DNA of 64,000 bases from Strigamia acuminata (lineage: Eukaryota > Arthropoda > Chilopoda > Geophilomorpha > Linotaeniidae), in contig OX442314.1 of assembly GCA_949358305.1 (NCBI GenBank), forward strand, positions 17,415,060 to 17,479,059, in the 5' to 3' direction. The notes under the pieces are model-generated. The model did no database searches. It was not told the DNA's origin and saw only the letters and a list, made by a program, of their open reading frames with translations. Of the stretch, positions 29,701 to 42,020 are shown piece after piece. Both the position numbers and the translations under genes were made by a program. How positions within the stretch are numbered: position 1 is the first letter of the stretch; every line of letters starts with the position of its first letter.

Positions 29701-32700
29701 AATTGCCGCCAATTAAATCACGAGCAAAGCAGATTGAGGTTTGCTTTCCTCTCCACTTCATACTTTTTGCACTTGTTAATTAATTTTTCGTGGGATTTTA
29801 ACTCTCACCTAACATGTGTCAAGTGACAATGTTATTTTTATTTTCAATTCAAAGTGTAGCATACAAGACCTCGCCATGAAATCGCCACTCGAGTGGAATT
29901 CAATTTGGCTCCGTTCCACTACTTGGCTTTTGGCAGTGGGACGCTCAACTCGACTCTCGACACAAGATTACACCTGGAATTCATCCATGTACAACCACAC
30001 CAACAACACTTCATCATCTAACCCCTTTTCTCTATTGATAAATTGTAATAAACAAGTCCCCATCAATTTAATGACTATATTAAACTCCCTAACAAACATG
30101 TAAAAAGCGCCTTAAAATTTAACGAGTCCAGCACTGAATGAAATAAGTCGTGCGAGTATCGACTTAATAACATTTCATCCTTTCATGTCTGCAGGATAGT
30201 CGTTAGCACCAAGGCGTTTGAGGCGGCACGCGACAATTTTGCGCCAGTCAGACTGGCACCCAATCTAAAGGTAAAAGTGGCTGACGCCAAAGCTCAAAGC
30301 AGACCCACCCACTCGACGAATCCCCTAATCCCCCTGCAATCAATCAGACACCGACCCGGAATAACGTTATGCGCATTACAAAATGCAAAAACAATGTCCT
30401 ATTTTTCAAATATGTTTATATGAGCTTTTGTTCTCAACTTTTTCTGATGCAATCTGATGATTAACACCTGACAGTGACTCAATTTTCAATAGTGTTATAA
30501 AAGGAGTAAATATTTCAGTTTACCTAAGAGCACGTTTCTTGAATGACAAGTCGAGTGGAGCGACTCGTCTCAGCGACTTTGTTTGACGATCTAGTATATG
30601 CAAAGGAAAAACGCATGCCTAATAAGCTAATTATGATAACGAAGCTCAACCAACTTCTCAAATAACTTCGCGCTCCAATACCTCATTACAACGAAACAAT
30701 AATCTTTCCATCAACGCAAACTCAATAAATAAGTATGAAAAAAAAAATGCGTTGTAAAATGATATATATATTTTTTTAATTTAAAATTCGAACGAAAAAA
30801 GAATTTAAAATAAAATTAAAAAAAACCTTTCCTCATGTTAAATGAATAATTCGAGAGGGAAAACCCACAGCTGTAACAATTCAAGCATTGCAACAATTCC
30901 GCTGTAAAATTAAATTTCAATTTCTATTCACAGAAATTGTGAAAATAAATCAGCAAAATTGTTGCTCCAACGCAACTTGATTGATTACTTGCAACTATGG
31001 CACAAAAACTAAACAAAGTTAGCAACAACATCAACAAGCACTTAACCACAGTCTAAATGTTAATACTTTAACAGCATACCTTGAAATTAGTCCACGATCA
31101 AATCGCTCTCTCTCTTTCTGTCTCTAGGTGACAACAGTCCTATTAACAAGGGATATTATAAATTCACGCGCCAAACGGCCAGGTGTGGCCCAAAGCGGAG
31201 GGGAAAAATTTAGATGGAGCGTTGAAGCAGCTGCGGGGGCGGGAACACCATGGCGCCGCCAACTGATCAATGAGAGACGCAGCTCGGCGGATCCAGGAAA
31301 CGCGCCAAAATGGAGAGAAAAGGTAGAATAATTTCCTTCGAACGATGATTTGTTGCGTCAAAAAACGCGATAATACAAAAATGCGATCAATCTCATTAAA
31401 GAAACAAAAGAAAAAGAAAAACAAACCCGAATTTATTGAAAATCGTTTCAATAACAACATTTAAGATGATTATCAAAAGGCTCTAAAAGGTCCTTACTTT
31501 CAGCCAAGGCATTGTTTAGGCAGCCAGATGTTAAAACTTTAATGTGTTTAATATTTCATGATAAATCCAGTAATGATAAAAAAAAGCACACGATTTATAT
31601 TAATTCATTTTGTTGGCACTAGATGGACTCACGCATCACAAACAACTGCAGATCACAATAACGATACGAAATCAATAGTGATAACAGAAGTATACTTTTC
31701 TCAGTGATAAGCACAATATCACCTAAAAAATCTATATGCCAGTTGTTCAAAACAATGAATTACCAATTTTAATTGTCTCTACTTTTATATTTAAAAAAAA
31801 AATTTAAAAATATATTTTTTAAATGATTAGAATGCCGAAATGAAGAAGAAATAGAAAGGGTCAGTGAACCCAAAATGTATTTTGGTTTGTTCCCTCAAGA
31901 CTACTTATTTGAGATCCATAATTAAAGTTAATTTAACATTTTTATAAGGTGGAAATAAAATTGGTATGAAATTGCCCCAGAGAGGTATTACAGTAAAAAA
32001 AAAAAAGTAAAAAAAAGAAAAGTTTCAAACTCATCCTTGATCTAGATATAAATATTGGAGGATACTACAGTTCGCGCCCGGTATCTTGATGCTAAATTCG
32101 TACTGCGCATTCCATTCTGCGCAGACGATTTTCTAATTCCAGTTGTTATTCAGCAGTATATTAAGCCTAATATTAGGTCTAGTAATGCCTAAATAAAGTA
32201 AATACTCCGTAAACAACAAAAAACTCATTATTAAAAGTAATTTACACCGTAGTACCAAAATATTGTTTCTTATTTACTTTATTTAAGCATTAAATAATAA
32301 GCTTAATACCGTTAAATAACTGGAATTAGAAAATCGTCTGCGCAGAATGGAATGCGCAGTACGAATTCAGCATCAAGACACCGGGCGCGAACTGTAAGTG
32401 GCTACCATGATTCTATAGTAAGGTTGGAGAATGGGAGATGCAATTGCAACCCGTTAAGCAACAACTTAATCTCACCTGAGTGCTCACCAACTGAAAGCTC
32501 AACTCATTCGTCGTCTGGGTAACGCAAACTGTTTCTGACCATCGTGGGATTAAGGGAAATGTACAGTAAACATCACTTTCATTTAGAAGGAACAAAAAAC
32601 ATTTTACTTTCTCTAATGGTTTCATTTTTTTTTTTGTATCTCCCCTTTCTCTATCTCTTTTTACTACTGTGTACTTAATCTTGCTTTTAATACAAGACTT

Positions 32701-34436
32701 TTGTACCATTATCAACTTCTTTTTTCCTTTATTCGTTTTATGATGCACGTGACACATCTCACTCATAATTTAAATGCCATTAAAATTCCAAGTAAGTTTC
32801 TATTAAGTACCTTACCCAAATTAAGCTTTTTAAGCGTGACAAAAATGTAATGTTTAAAATCTAATATAGAATAATGTAAAATAGATAAAATTTTAACATT
32901 TTTTTTGTTCTTGGTCAAATATTTTCACATTTATTACGGAATACATAAGGTTACATCACAAACATTTTGATGTTTGTTCTCTTGTAACCTAAAGTGTTTG
33001 AGCATGCATAATTGATCGTTACAAACCCTAGGTAAACTTTGTAAATTTTGAACTTAAATTGTCAACCTCAAACCAAACAATCGTTTAAAACCTAAACTTA
33101 ATTTTCAGCTTTCAAACACGCAGTGTTTGTATAATTTAAAAACAAAAAGTCTAATGAAATAACAAAATGTTTTCTTACATTTCTTACCAAACTCTTCGTG
33201 CTTGAAATCAAGAAATCATTTATTCTCGTCATGCAATAAATCAAAAAAGAAAAGAAAAAGAAGAAGAAAAAAAACTTACTTTGTACATTTGAAGCAGTTT
33301 CGATGATACATCAAACCCTCCTCTTGAACCTTATCATGGGCCACAACAAAACCACAAACAGAGCACCTGTTGGGCAAAGGGAGGCGCAACTTCATCCCTG
33401 AAATGTTCTTGAGACTTGCACTCATGAATCCTTTGGCCTTAGACGTGACCTGCGTTCCTCCACCGCCTCCTCCTTCCCCTGCGGCTGGCGGGCCAGTCAG
33501 GTCCTGCGTGCTGCTGGAGAGGGTATCTTTCCTCGTCGACTTGTGTCCCAAACTCAATGATGTGTGACTCAGAGCCTTTTGCAACTTTAGCGTAAAGTTT
33601 GGACTACTAAAACTCTTGAGTGTGTAACGCGATTTGTCCGAATGAGGCGACCGAGTGGCCACCGGCGTGTGGCTTAAAGTGGCAGTAGGGGTAGAAGCAG
33701 AAGAGGCGGCAGGTGGCGCTGCACCGGATGACATCAACGTATTTGCAGTGAGCGATCTCTGGATGGCCGATGATACCACCACCGAGCAACTGGACGGCGA
33801 AGACCCTGAAGAACTCTGGTCCACACTTGGACCCCGTGTCATCAACTCCTCCTCGTCTTCCTGTAAATCTAATTTGAAGTCCTCACCTAAAAAAATACAA
33901 AAAAAAACAATATTTAATTCCAAATTCATTTTTTTCCTTCACTTTTTTTATTTTACCCAATCAACACACGCTTCTCAAACAACATACCCAATTCGATTAG
34001 ACTTAATTGTATTTTTACACAAACTATATTAGCTTCGTCAACACCACTGTCACTCCGCAACACAATCAATACAATAAGCCGCATTCAATCCGTCTCGATT
34101 GTTTTGATCGTCGTGACTGTGCTAATTTTTGCCCGATTTCTTCTCACAAATCAATGAAATCAAATTAAAGGGATGGTTTTTCGTACCTGCGATCAAAGAG
34201 CGTCCATTCAGATTGCCCATTGACACAGGTGTGGTCCAGAAATACAGCAGTTGGTCCATTTCTTGCGTACTCAAACTAGTGGGTGTTTGCGGATTCGAGG
34301 TGGAAGTGTGATCATCCTGACTCGAGGCGGACGGGTTTGGTGATCCAGGTGAGGCAGACAGACCTTGCGGGGAGTACAGGTCGAGATCTGAATTGCCCCC
34401 CATGTTTCCGAACAGGTCTGGCATCATGAGGTCCAT
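2790..34436 (-). CDS. RAP1GAP: Rap1 GTPase-activating protein with N-terminal LIM domain (17 exons)
   Basis: Coding exons in transcript order: 34436-34187, 33886-33280, 27929-27897, 6777-6684, 6348-6259, 6161-6111, 5923-5876, 5340-5152, 5055-4873, 4802-4665, 4597-4497, 4409-3965, 3894-3590, 3530-3408, 3346-3138, 3078-2996, 2921-2790. Phases match at every junction and the sum is 3081 nt (1026 aa). Seen: a Ser/Pro-rich N-terminus; a LIM finger at about 258-310; a GoLoco motif at about 332-350 ([19 protein letters not shown]); a RapGAP domain at about 392-745 with the catalytic asparagine in [14 protein letters not shown] (about N647); a C-terminal segment with [16 protein letters not shown], like vertebrate Rap1GAP; and a Lys/Leu coiled coil over the last 70 residues. 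Known for the family: RapGAP supplies an Asn to speed GTP hydrolysis by Rap, and GoLoco binds G-alpha-i/o-GDP. The donor at 3589 (gtacat) is weak. The LIM half is unlike the mammalian proteins I know. Confidence 0.9.
6259..6348 (-). other. RAP1GAP: GoLoco-motif exon of Rap1GAP
   Basis: This 90-nt exon is in phase 0 at both ends. It encodes 30 residues starting [13 protein letters not shown] and including the D-D-Q-R core that in GoLoco proteins inserts an Arg toward the bound GDP. In mammals the GoLoco-containing N-terminus distinguishes Rap1GAPII. Here it is an exact in-frame cassette, so it could be skipped without a frameshift. Confidence 0.88.
11863..11969 (-). CDS. RAP1GAP: candidate alternative first coding exon of Rap1GAP
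   Basis: On the minus strand an ATG at 11969 opens 35 codons ([20 protein letters not shown]..., Leu/Glu-rich, probably helical), followed by AG and a good donor, gtatgt. It ends in phase 2, exactly what the next exon (6777-6684) needs, giving an Arg codon at the join and reading on into [10 protein letters not shown]. Such a transcript would carry only the second half of the LIM finger and then the GoLoco and RapGAP domains. A GC-richer stretch with two CCAAT motifs lies upstream at about 12200-12370. The phase match and donor are seen; its use as a first exon is inference. Confidence 0.55.
18275..18333 (-). other. RAP1GAP: weaker candidate alternative first exon of Rap1GAP
   Basis: An ATG at 18333 opens 19 codons ([19 protein letters not shown]) ending in AG before a gtaaaa donor, again in phase 2 and compatible with the exon at 6777. 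A ccacgccc box lies about 40 bases upstream (18369-18376). The donor is only moderate and the peptide is not recognisable, so chance cannot be excluded. Confidence 0.25.
23767..23932 (-). other. unassigned exon-like open frame inside the Rap1GAP intron
   Basis: On the minus strand, after an acceptor-like tttatttttag, an open frame begins [19 protein letters not shown] and continues through a helical-looking segment ([16 protein letters not shown]). It stays open to about 23545, past an aataaa, but the later part is low-complexity. The amino-acid mix to about 23767 looks like real protein, but I do not recognise the family. It has no clear partner exons. It could be an exon of a nested gene, a retrocopy fragment or chance. 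Confidence 0.2.
27897..27929 (-). other. RAP1GAP: 33-nt microexon completing the LIM domain of Rap1GAP
   Basis: On the minus strand this reads ttttatag, then 33 bases, then gtaagt. It lies 5.3 kb downstream of the exon carrying the first half of the LIM finger (ends CFKCT, phase 2) and 21 kb upstream of the exon carrying the last half ([11 protein letters not shown], enters in phase 2). Translation in phase gives [12 protein letters not shown], which supplies the missing cysteine. The assembled finger is C-x2-C-x16-H-x2-C-x2-C-x2-C-x19-C-x2-H, a canonical LIM spacing. At 11 codons, its skipping keeps frame but removes a zinc ligand. Confidence 0.85.
29058..29110 (-). other. RAP1GAP: candidate alternative first exon of Rap1GAP with promoter-like upstream
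   Basis: An ATG at 29110 opens 17 codons ([17 protein letters not shown]) ending in AG before a strong donor, gtaagt, in phase 2. It could join the 33-nt microexon or the exon at 6777 in frame. Immediately upstream are an ETS-like ccggaag (29163-29169), a CCAAT box (29190-29194) and a perfect CRE, tgacgtca (29199-29206). The combination of a strong donor, the correct phase and a promoter-like block supports it; no homologous peptide is known to me. Confidence 0.4.
29111..29240 (-). promoter_or_regulatory. promoter-like block with CRE, CCAAT and ETS motifs
   Basis: Within 100 bases upstream of the candidate first exon ending at 29058 there are ccggaag, ccaat and the palindromic CRE tgacgtca at roughly 53, 80 and 90 bases from the ATG. 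The spacing resembles a TATA-less animal promoter. Motif matches alone are weak evidence; the neighbouring strong splice donor is the main reason to keep it. Confidence 0.35.
29421..29536 (+). rRNA. degenerate 18S rRNA 5'-end fragment (pseudogene)
   Basis: The sequence ctggttgatccttccagtag followed by tcatatgctcatctcaaa is the conserved start of eukaryotic 18S rRNA with a few substitutions (gcc to tcc, ttg to tca). A shortened match continues with aaactgcg and ttaacagttctccttaggtc, resembling the next conserved segment after a deletion. The rest of the rRNA is absent. It is an inserted, decayed fragment inside a protein-gene intron, not a functional rRNA gene. Confidence 0.75.
32068..32394. 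mobile_element. 327-bp MITE with long terminal inverted repeats and TA target site
   Basis: The left end (cagttcgcgcccggtatctt...) matches the reverse complement of the right end over about 77 bases with only a few differences. Both ends are flanked by TA, the target duplication of Tc1/mariner-type elements. The inside is AT-rich with no ORF. It is a non-autonomous DNA transposon; no matching transposase is in the window. Confidence 0.85.
33887..34186. other. Rap1GAP first coding intron
   Basis: A 300-base intron between the initiator exon and the Ser-rich/LIM exon. Its donor is gtacga and its acceptor is a T-rich tract ending in tag. The phase is 1 on both sides. Nothing else is seen in it. 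Confidence 0.7.
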
Positions 34437-34467
34437 GATTGATGACTGTCAACAAGTTATGTCGTAC

Positions 34468-37400
34468 CTGCAATGTAGGAATAGCGCGTTTATTGGTTTT
34501 ATTACACGTTTAATAATTTAATAAATTTGATATGAGTTTTCTTGCGCGATCCATCAAACTCTCAGTCGGACACATGTGTCGTTATCAAGCGCGCACACGT
34601 CACAAAATAGGTCAGCTTGATTAATTTTCACGGTTGATTTCAATCGGGCCAACACCCACATCATATCTAAGACCAATTTCGGAGCAAAGTCATTTTAATT
34701 AACTTCGTAACTAAATTAAATTAAATCTAGAAAAAATATCCATTTTATCAAGTTTTTTTTTCTTTTGCTAAATTATTAATTTGCAACCTCTTGTGTTGCA
34801 ATTTTCAATTTATGGATCCACAAGCCGGAAACCTGAGACGTGTATGTGCTCATTACAAGCAATCAATTGAATATTAAAACAACTTTCGAGCAAAAATAAA
34901 AGTTTATTTTTGTTAAATTTAATTTATGAACAATTAAAAAAGTATCACACACCTTATTCGTTGCATCAAGCCCATTCTAAACCCATCTAATTAAACCTGT
35001 AAACTGTAATAAATCATTGAAGAAAATAATTATATTTAATCCCTACGGTACTCAAAAAAATAAAAATAAATATGTAATGAACACATACCAGGCTCTACGG
35101 TTCCTCCTGCAAATGCCGTTATTATTATTCCACCCTCATATGTTGAGACCAGTAATGTTGCTATGGAAACCCATCTATTTCAACCCCCTCGTATCGATCA
35201 GTTCGTAACCCCCTCAATGAACGTGTGGGCTTTCCAGCATTGATTTTACACACGCATGTACAAATTCCTTTACTCCAAAAACCTCAAATACAAAGTCCCA
35301 TAATTCATTTTTATTTGTACATAACACATTTGAAAAAATATACAAAAATCAGCATTAAAATAACAAAAAATAAAATATTAAAACAATTAATAAAACATTC
35401 GTTTCAACCCTTATCCAAACGCCAATCCTCTGAATTTTTCTCGTTTTCCTGCTAAAAATCTGTCCCTGCGCCCGCTGCCATGACGACGATGATTCAGCAG
35501 TGAAGCAGCTGTGTATGTGTGTTAAAATAAGGGGTGGGGAGGGTCACATAATCAATGTCACACTGATGTTCCCCACAATGCGTTTGTTTGAATCTCCAGT
35601 AGGCTTAAGTCCCGTCAGGGGTTGCAAGGCTGAATTGAGATAAATTTTTCACTTTTCACTCGATTTTATATAGCGAGCGAAGTATTTTATATTTCATCAT
35701 CTCATCTATTAAATGACTTTTTTACTAATTACTTTTAACGTGCAAAAGAAGATCCTTAACAAGCGACTCATCGGAATAACTCACCAAAATAGACTTTACT
35801 ACACTGGGGGTCTCCCATTCCCCCCGCTGGAAAAGAGTGCAACACGCCAAAAAAGGAAATTTACATTCTTATCATACAGCCAACCTCTGCCACATCTCAA
35901 GAACCCTGAGACATTATACACTTTCCGAAAAAAGAAAAGAAAAATTAAACTATCTTTCCTGAACAAGTACAAAACTCGCCATTAAGCTTATCTCCAATTT
36001 CTCTTTCTTCGCCCTAAAGTGAATAAACCAAACTCATTTCGCTTTCACTTTTACCAACCAACCATGCCCGAGACATGTTGCCGTGACAACTTGTGCCAAA
36101 AGAAAAAATGAAAATGATCTGCCAAAAACTAACAGTAAAGATATACACAACGTGTGCAAACAAGTGCCAAAACCATATGAGACGTACGGCAATAAAAACA
36201 TTTTTTTTCTTAACATAGATTCTGATGATCCATTTGAGATTTTATTTTTTCTTTATCGCCGAAACATAAATTTGGTGGAACAACAATATTTGTTTTCTCT
36301 TTCATTTGTACTAAATTTACCAAAACGAATTTTTAGCTAATACTTCCAATAAATACCATCGTATACCGTATTTTATCGATTAAGAGTCGCCCTCGAATAG
36401 TAGCCACGGCTGAGACACCAAGAATACCGCATTTTTGCAAAATTATGGTATTGTTTCCGTATTTAACCTCACAAACGATGAACGTACGCGTCGTTCGTGA
36501 CGTTCAGACTTCACAAATGTAACAAACGAAAAACCGAAATTGTAATTGCTGACAAAAATGGCAGTATTGAATAAGAGCCGCGGCTCTTAATCGATAAAAT
36601 ACGAAAACTATATTTTAAATTTTTGTTTAGAATTTCTAAAAAAAAAAATAAAAATAAAACAAAAAGCTAAATCCGAGGCTGTCTCTCAGTTGTACTAAAA
36701 TCGCAGTCACCAGATGGTGACTTTCATACACACAAATGCAATTTCAGCTCGACGATTTTCTATAGGCGAGTCATAACTTTATTGAATGCAAAATAATGGG
36801 TTGGTAAACATATAAACACAGATTGTTGCAGCCTTAATTATATAGAGATGTTTCTTCTCCGAGAAATTACTCGTTGTGAGTATAATTGCAAAGAAAAAAA
36901 TAATAATACTTAAGTCATTTATGATATATATATTTTTTTCTTTCTTTCCTGTCTTTTTTTTAATCTCCCTCCTCCTTTATTCTTTAACTTCTTTCAAATT
37001 CACTCTTCAAAAGGTTAATTGGAGCAGGTATATTACACACTACGAACACAGAGGCCACTTTTATAAAACGTCGTGGTTGCCTAGCAACAGGAACAGTTTT
37101 ATTTGGTCCAATTTCAACACTTTCCTTACTATATTGAAATGGTTCCATTTTTTTCCTTCGTTTTTCAATTGAATTTTATAGAAATAGATTTCAAAATTCA
37201 TTTTCCAATATTAAATGTTTTCAATTCTTCCTTCCTTGTGTTTGTTTTTAATAGATTTTGATAATTATTGTTGGGAAAACCGGGCGATGGATGCGATAAA
37301 ATAGACGAGTCTTTTTTGGCTTTTTTTACTCTATAAGATAAAATGAAGTCCTGGATCCATTTGGAGGCTGATAGTGCTGTACTAACAGACCCAGACAAAA

Positions 37401-38290
37401 AACAACAACAACAGTGCACCAAAAAAACAAAATTAACCCTCGTCTCATTTAATATTTTATAATAAAAACACCCACGAGATCTTATAAATTCAATTTGCAA
37501 CTAATCAATTTCCTCAAGAATTTTGCCGTACCCACACACAAGTTGATTGTTTTATATTATCTTTTTTCATTAGAGATAAATTAATGACATCATAACGAGT
37601 GAATGGCTATGTATTGCCTTTCTTGATTTCCAGATGAAATTTCTCTACATGGGTCATCGATGACGTCAGTAACAGCCCCTCCAAATTACCCATTAAAACC
37701 AACAGTACTAAACATGAATCACTCACCTCGAAAACTAAAGAAAAATTACAACCTCAACAATCCGAATAAATCAATTCACGTCTAATAATATAGCAAATAA
37801 ATAATAATAAATAATTAAACTTTACATCATGTGCTTGACTGCTGAGCTTGTGACAGTAAAGTAAGCACTAACTCACCACTTGGTATTAATCGCCATCTCC
37901 TTTAAGCGTTGCCTGTTGTTTGACCAATTCCAGACTGCATTTCACTCATCATTCCATCTGCAAGCGTGCATTTTTTCGGCTCCTAGCAACTGACTTTGCT
38001 GCCAGACTCGGTCTTATGTCCAGCAAAACGGGCCTAACACGCTCTTCTATCCATACCTTTCCAGCATCAGCGCCTCACTTTTTCTATTGTGCGCAGGCGT
38101 ACTAGAATTAAAAAGGACGAGTCCATAAGGGTTTGTCGAGCTAGGGAATAAGATGCGTTTCCCTCTTTTCTTTTTTATTTTCTGCACGAATGACGTAAAC
38201 GTAACCTTGAAGATTGACCCACATTTGTTGGCGAGAGTGTTAAACGAGTGAATGCTATCGGCTTTCACTCGTTCGCTCCGCTTCGCTCCG
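34468..38290. other. upstream region of Rap1GAP
   Basis: The initiator exon extends to an acceptor at 34467 (cattgcag), so at least one non-coding 5' exon must lie further right. Minus-strand donors gtgagt near 37731 and 37876 are candidates, and a perfect CRE (tgacgtca) sits at 37661-37668. A MITE lies at 36367-36603. I found no protein-coding exon that I trust; the remaining sequence is AT-rich. Confidence 0.35.
36367..36603. mobile_element. 237-bp MITE-like element with 20-bp terminal inverted repeats
   Basis: It starts cgtattttatcgattaagag and ends with the exact reverse complement. Just inside the right end is a second palindrome, taagagccgcggctctta. There is no ORF. I could not define a clear target-site duplication, so the superfamily is left open. 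Confidence 0.7.
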
Positions 38291-38760
38291 CTTCACTTCG
38301 TTCAGCCGAGATTACATTCACTCTTTGTAATCTCCGGCTAAACAGGAGACTTGAAAGGTAACTTTTTTCCATAGGATAAAAATAAAAATGTTTTGGAAAA
38401 AACAAGTTTAACAATTTTTCAGTTTAATCATTTTTTATTTTATGAAATTATTTTGGAATCGGTCTGTTTAGGACTGATTCTTGAAAAGCATTGTGGTTGA
38501 CAATAGTTTTGTTGTAGAACCTCGCGAATGTTTGTTCGGAGGTCCAACCGGCAACACCTAATATTTGTTGCACCGGAATAACACTGGCGGCTGCACTGGT
38601 GGCCGCAGCTCGCGTCGAATGAGCACCGAACTCTTGACGGTAAACCGTATGGTGACCCGCACGAGAATCTTGTGCATAGTTTTGGAGTTGAAAATTACAG
38701 CGTCGGTTGACTTCAGTTATGACTTTAGCCGCTAGGAATGAAAAACAAGTCAACGATCTT
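38290..38760 (-). mobile_element. DIRS-like retroelement fragment, 3' end
   Basis: On the minus strand this fragment contains the end of a tyrosine recombinase ORF, about 100 bases of spacer, and then the 34-bp terminal repeat at 38316-38349 in inverted orientation relative to the copy at 1785-1818. The terminus can fold: agccgagattaca pairs with tgtaatctccggct around a 9-base loop. The 5' part of the element is missing, so this is a truncated copy. The two fragments are 36 kb apart and probably separate insertions of one family. Confidence 0.6.
38448..38753 (-). pseudogene. tyrosine recombinase C-terminal remnant
   Basis: The 101-codon frame contains GAHSTRAAATSAA, then a helix, then GW and ARFYNK, matching the H-x-x-R box, the H/W position and the nucleophilic tyrosine of tyrosine recombinases as found in DIRS and related retroelements. 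The N-terminal part with the first catalytic arginine is not present, so the protein cannot be active. Its start lies at a frame break, not at a real initiator. The next gene to the right is the unrelated cytidine deaminase. Confidence 0.75.
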
Positions 38761-39093
38761 TTAACTTTCAGGAAGAAGATTAAGGAACTCGTTTTTTTTT
38801 CTTACAGATGGCATTTTTAGATTACAAATAGTGTTTACGCTGGTCGTTAATGAATAAATTGTAATTTAAACAGAAAACGGAAAATCATCCACCTGGTGGT
38901 TAATCTAAAAACATGACTGGCAAATATTTAATAATCGTATCGATCAAATTATTTAGATATAATTTGTTTTTGTTACTGAATGAAAGAATTATGTTTTGTC
39001 TTGTTTCCTGAGTGAAACATGATTAAAAAGTCACATTTGAAGGAAATGATTAGTCATAAAAACCATACTGGAAATTAAAATCAAAACTGAGAA

Positions 39094-39726
<633 letters not shown>

Positions 39727-41426
39727 TTTGATGCAGTAAATCGAGCGGAAAGAGAAATAAATTGGATTTCGATATGTCCTTTTCGCAAAATCGCTTCAAT
39801 TTATATCATTAGATCAGTATCTAATTGATGTCTTCGATAAACTTTCATGTTATCATTGGTTTAAAAACAATCAAATTATAGATTAGGAATCAAAGCCAGA
39901 TCAGGTGGCGCAACTTTTGTGTATGTTAAGTGTTCGTGGCAAAAGGATCAAACGTGCAGGTGGTATTTGAATTGTGCTGCCATCTGTTGGAGAGTGTCTT
40001 AATTGCCAAATGTAACTCTTTTTATTTTAAATTTTTTTTTTTTTTAGTTTTTGCTGCTCAAAATTATTGAAATGAATGCATTTTCTGTTTTCAAGATAAG
40101 CAATTATTTTAAGTTCTCATCAATTATCATCATGTGTTATCAGACTTTAAATTGTGCTGACTATCAAATCAATAAAAATAAAAATAAAATATGTCAATTT
40201 ATCATAACTTTTATTTCATTTTATTGGCGAACCAGTTTTAAATTTTTTCACAGATTTTGTTCGAAATATTTGTATTTTTCAGTAAAATAGAGAAACTTTA
40301 ACTTATACTTTTAAATTCAGTACCAGTATTCGACAGTCAAAAATTTATACATAAACGTTGTATCTTGATATGTTTTTAAGCATATTTAGCAAAGTTCTCT
40401 GTTACGACATAACAAAAAAAATAAAACAAATATTTTAAAATGTTTATTTATTTAATTAATTATTTATTTATGTAATGTAATGAAATGTATTTAGGTACGA
40501 TAAGATAGAAGAAATTAAGTAATTTTACAAAAAACTCGATTTCTCCGATAAATAATGAAAAATATAAGTACTGTACAAAAATAAAAACTTCTATTCTTAA
40601 CATACCGTTATGTTTTATCATAAAGATCATAGCAACACCAACATACTTTGTCCTTTAGTCCCCTTAACTACACCGATAAAAATAAAATTATTCAATTCTC
40701 AAATCGTACTGTGACCTTTTATGTAATTAATTTGCAGTTTTTTGAAGGCAATAACTCAGAAATAATATCATATGGTACATATTCCAATTGATATCAAGGT
40801 ATCAGCAACATCATCATTACAGAACAAATTGTGTGATAGCATAGTGACATCATCTTAAAATGCAAAATCAATTACGTTACCGGTTTTAACTACAGTTTAA
40901 TTAAAAAAGTAACAATTAATGGTCTGGTACTATAACTACCCCGTAGTGTACATTCAGTATACAGTCGATTAATAAAGTATGCGTGTCTAAGAAAATCAGT
41001 AAAAACCGGAAACTTTTTCAAAAAGTAGGCATTATTATTACTACCCACTGGGAAGTAATTTTTGCCTAAAATACATAATTTTAACACATATCACGCCTAA
41101 ATGTTCATAAAAATATTGATAACTCAATTAAGAAATATTGTACATGTTTATATATTTCATCAATTTTTATTTCTTACAATATAACATCAAAAACTGTGTT
41201 TGGTAACGAATATAGCGGGAAATACCAGGAAATTCCCGGTAGCCCTTCGGGCCAGTCAAACAAGAAATATTTGACAATACAGCATATGCTCTGCAATATT
41301 CTCCCCTCTATAATTCAACCAGCAAAGAAACTTCACAACAAAAAAACCAAAGACTAGCCAAGTCTTTCCGGCTTACTTCTGATAGACCAATACCATCTCC
41401 TTCACAACCACACTTACACTACACTA
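39727..41426. other. intergenic, no gene seen
   Basis: AT-rich sequence upstream of the cytidine deaminase. It should contain that gene's promoter just right of 39726. I see no conserved ORF or splice-consistent exon up to the foldback element. Confidence 0.5.
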
Positions 41427-41785
41427 ACAAGGGGAGAGCACCAATAAGCTATCACAGATTGTTATAATATTAAACAAGAAGGATTGTTATATCATGCTGA
41501 ATGAGACCCTAAAATAATTTTATTCCATAGACAGCCAACAATGCAAACAATGAGCTCAAAGTTGGCACTATTTTGTCTGTGTATACATCAAATCTGAGCA
41601 ATCAGGCCTAGTGTATGAATACTGTAAACAACAGTTGCTAGGTAAAAAATAGTCCCAAGATCCAAGTTCAATTTTATCATTTGAGATTCAATGATGTCAT
41701 TTCCTCTTTTGATATCACATGACATATGACATCAGAACTTTGTTCAACAACATGACTGTCTTCATGAAGACAATAATAGTTTGTA

Positions 41786-41854
41786 GTGGTGGTCCAGTGG
41801 TTCAGGCAATGGACTAGGAATCTTTCCACACAGGTTCAAATCCTGGTGTGTGTG
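41786..41854 (+). repeat. tRNA-like (SINE-type) sequence, left arm
   Basis: The segment ggtccagtggttcaggcaat followed by ggttcaaatcc has an A-box-like and an exact B-box pol III promoter at tRNA spacing, and a T-arm-like hairpin cagg/cctg. The acceptor stem is poor, so I do not call a functional tRNA. It resembles the head of a tRNA-derived SINE. Confidence 0.55.
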
Positions 41855-42020
41855 AAAATTTTTTACTTTATTTTTTTTTAGCAGTAATTTTAATGTTTGT
41901 AATTTTATGTTTGTTTTTAGAAAACTTTAATTAATTAATTTTAATTTTTTAACAAACATAAAATTACAAACATTAAAATTACTGCTAAAAAAAATTAAAA
42001 AATAAAAGTAAAAAATTTTC

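Larger units (their letters stand above)
27930..33279. other. Rap1GAP intron between LIM exon 1 and the microexon
   Basis: Besides the candidate first exon at 29058-29110, this intron holds a degenerate 18S rRNA fragment (29421-29536), a TA-flanked MITE (32068-32394) and a GC-rich block near 31170-31320. That block has two ttggcgcg motifs on the minus strand resembling E2F sites and may be another promoter. I see no other coding exon with the right phase. Confidence 0.5.

Noticed and set aside
41786-41854. Functional tRNA gene
   Set aside because: The B box is perfect, but the acceptor stem does not pair and the anticodon arm is unclear; it is part of the foldback repeat.
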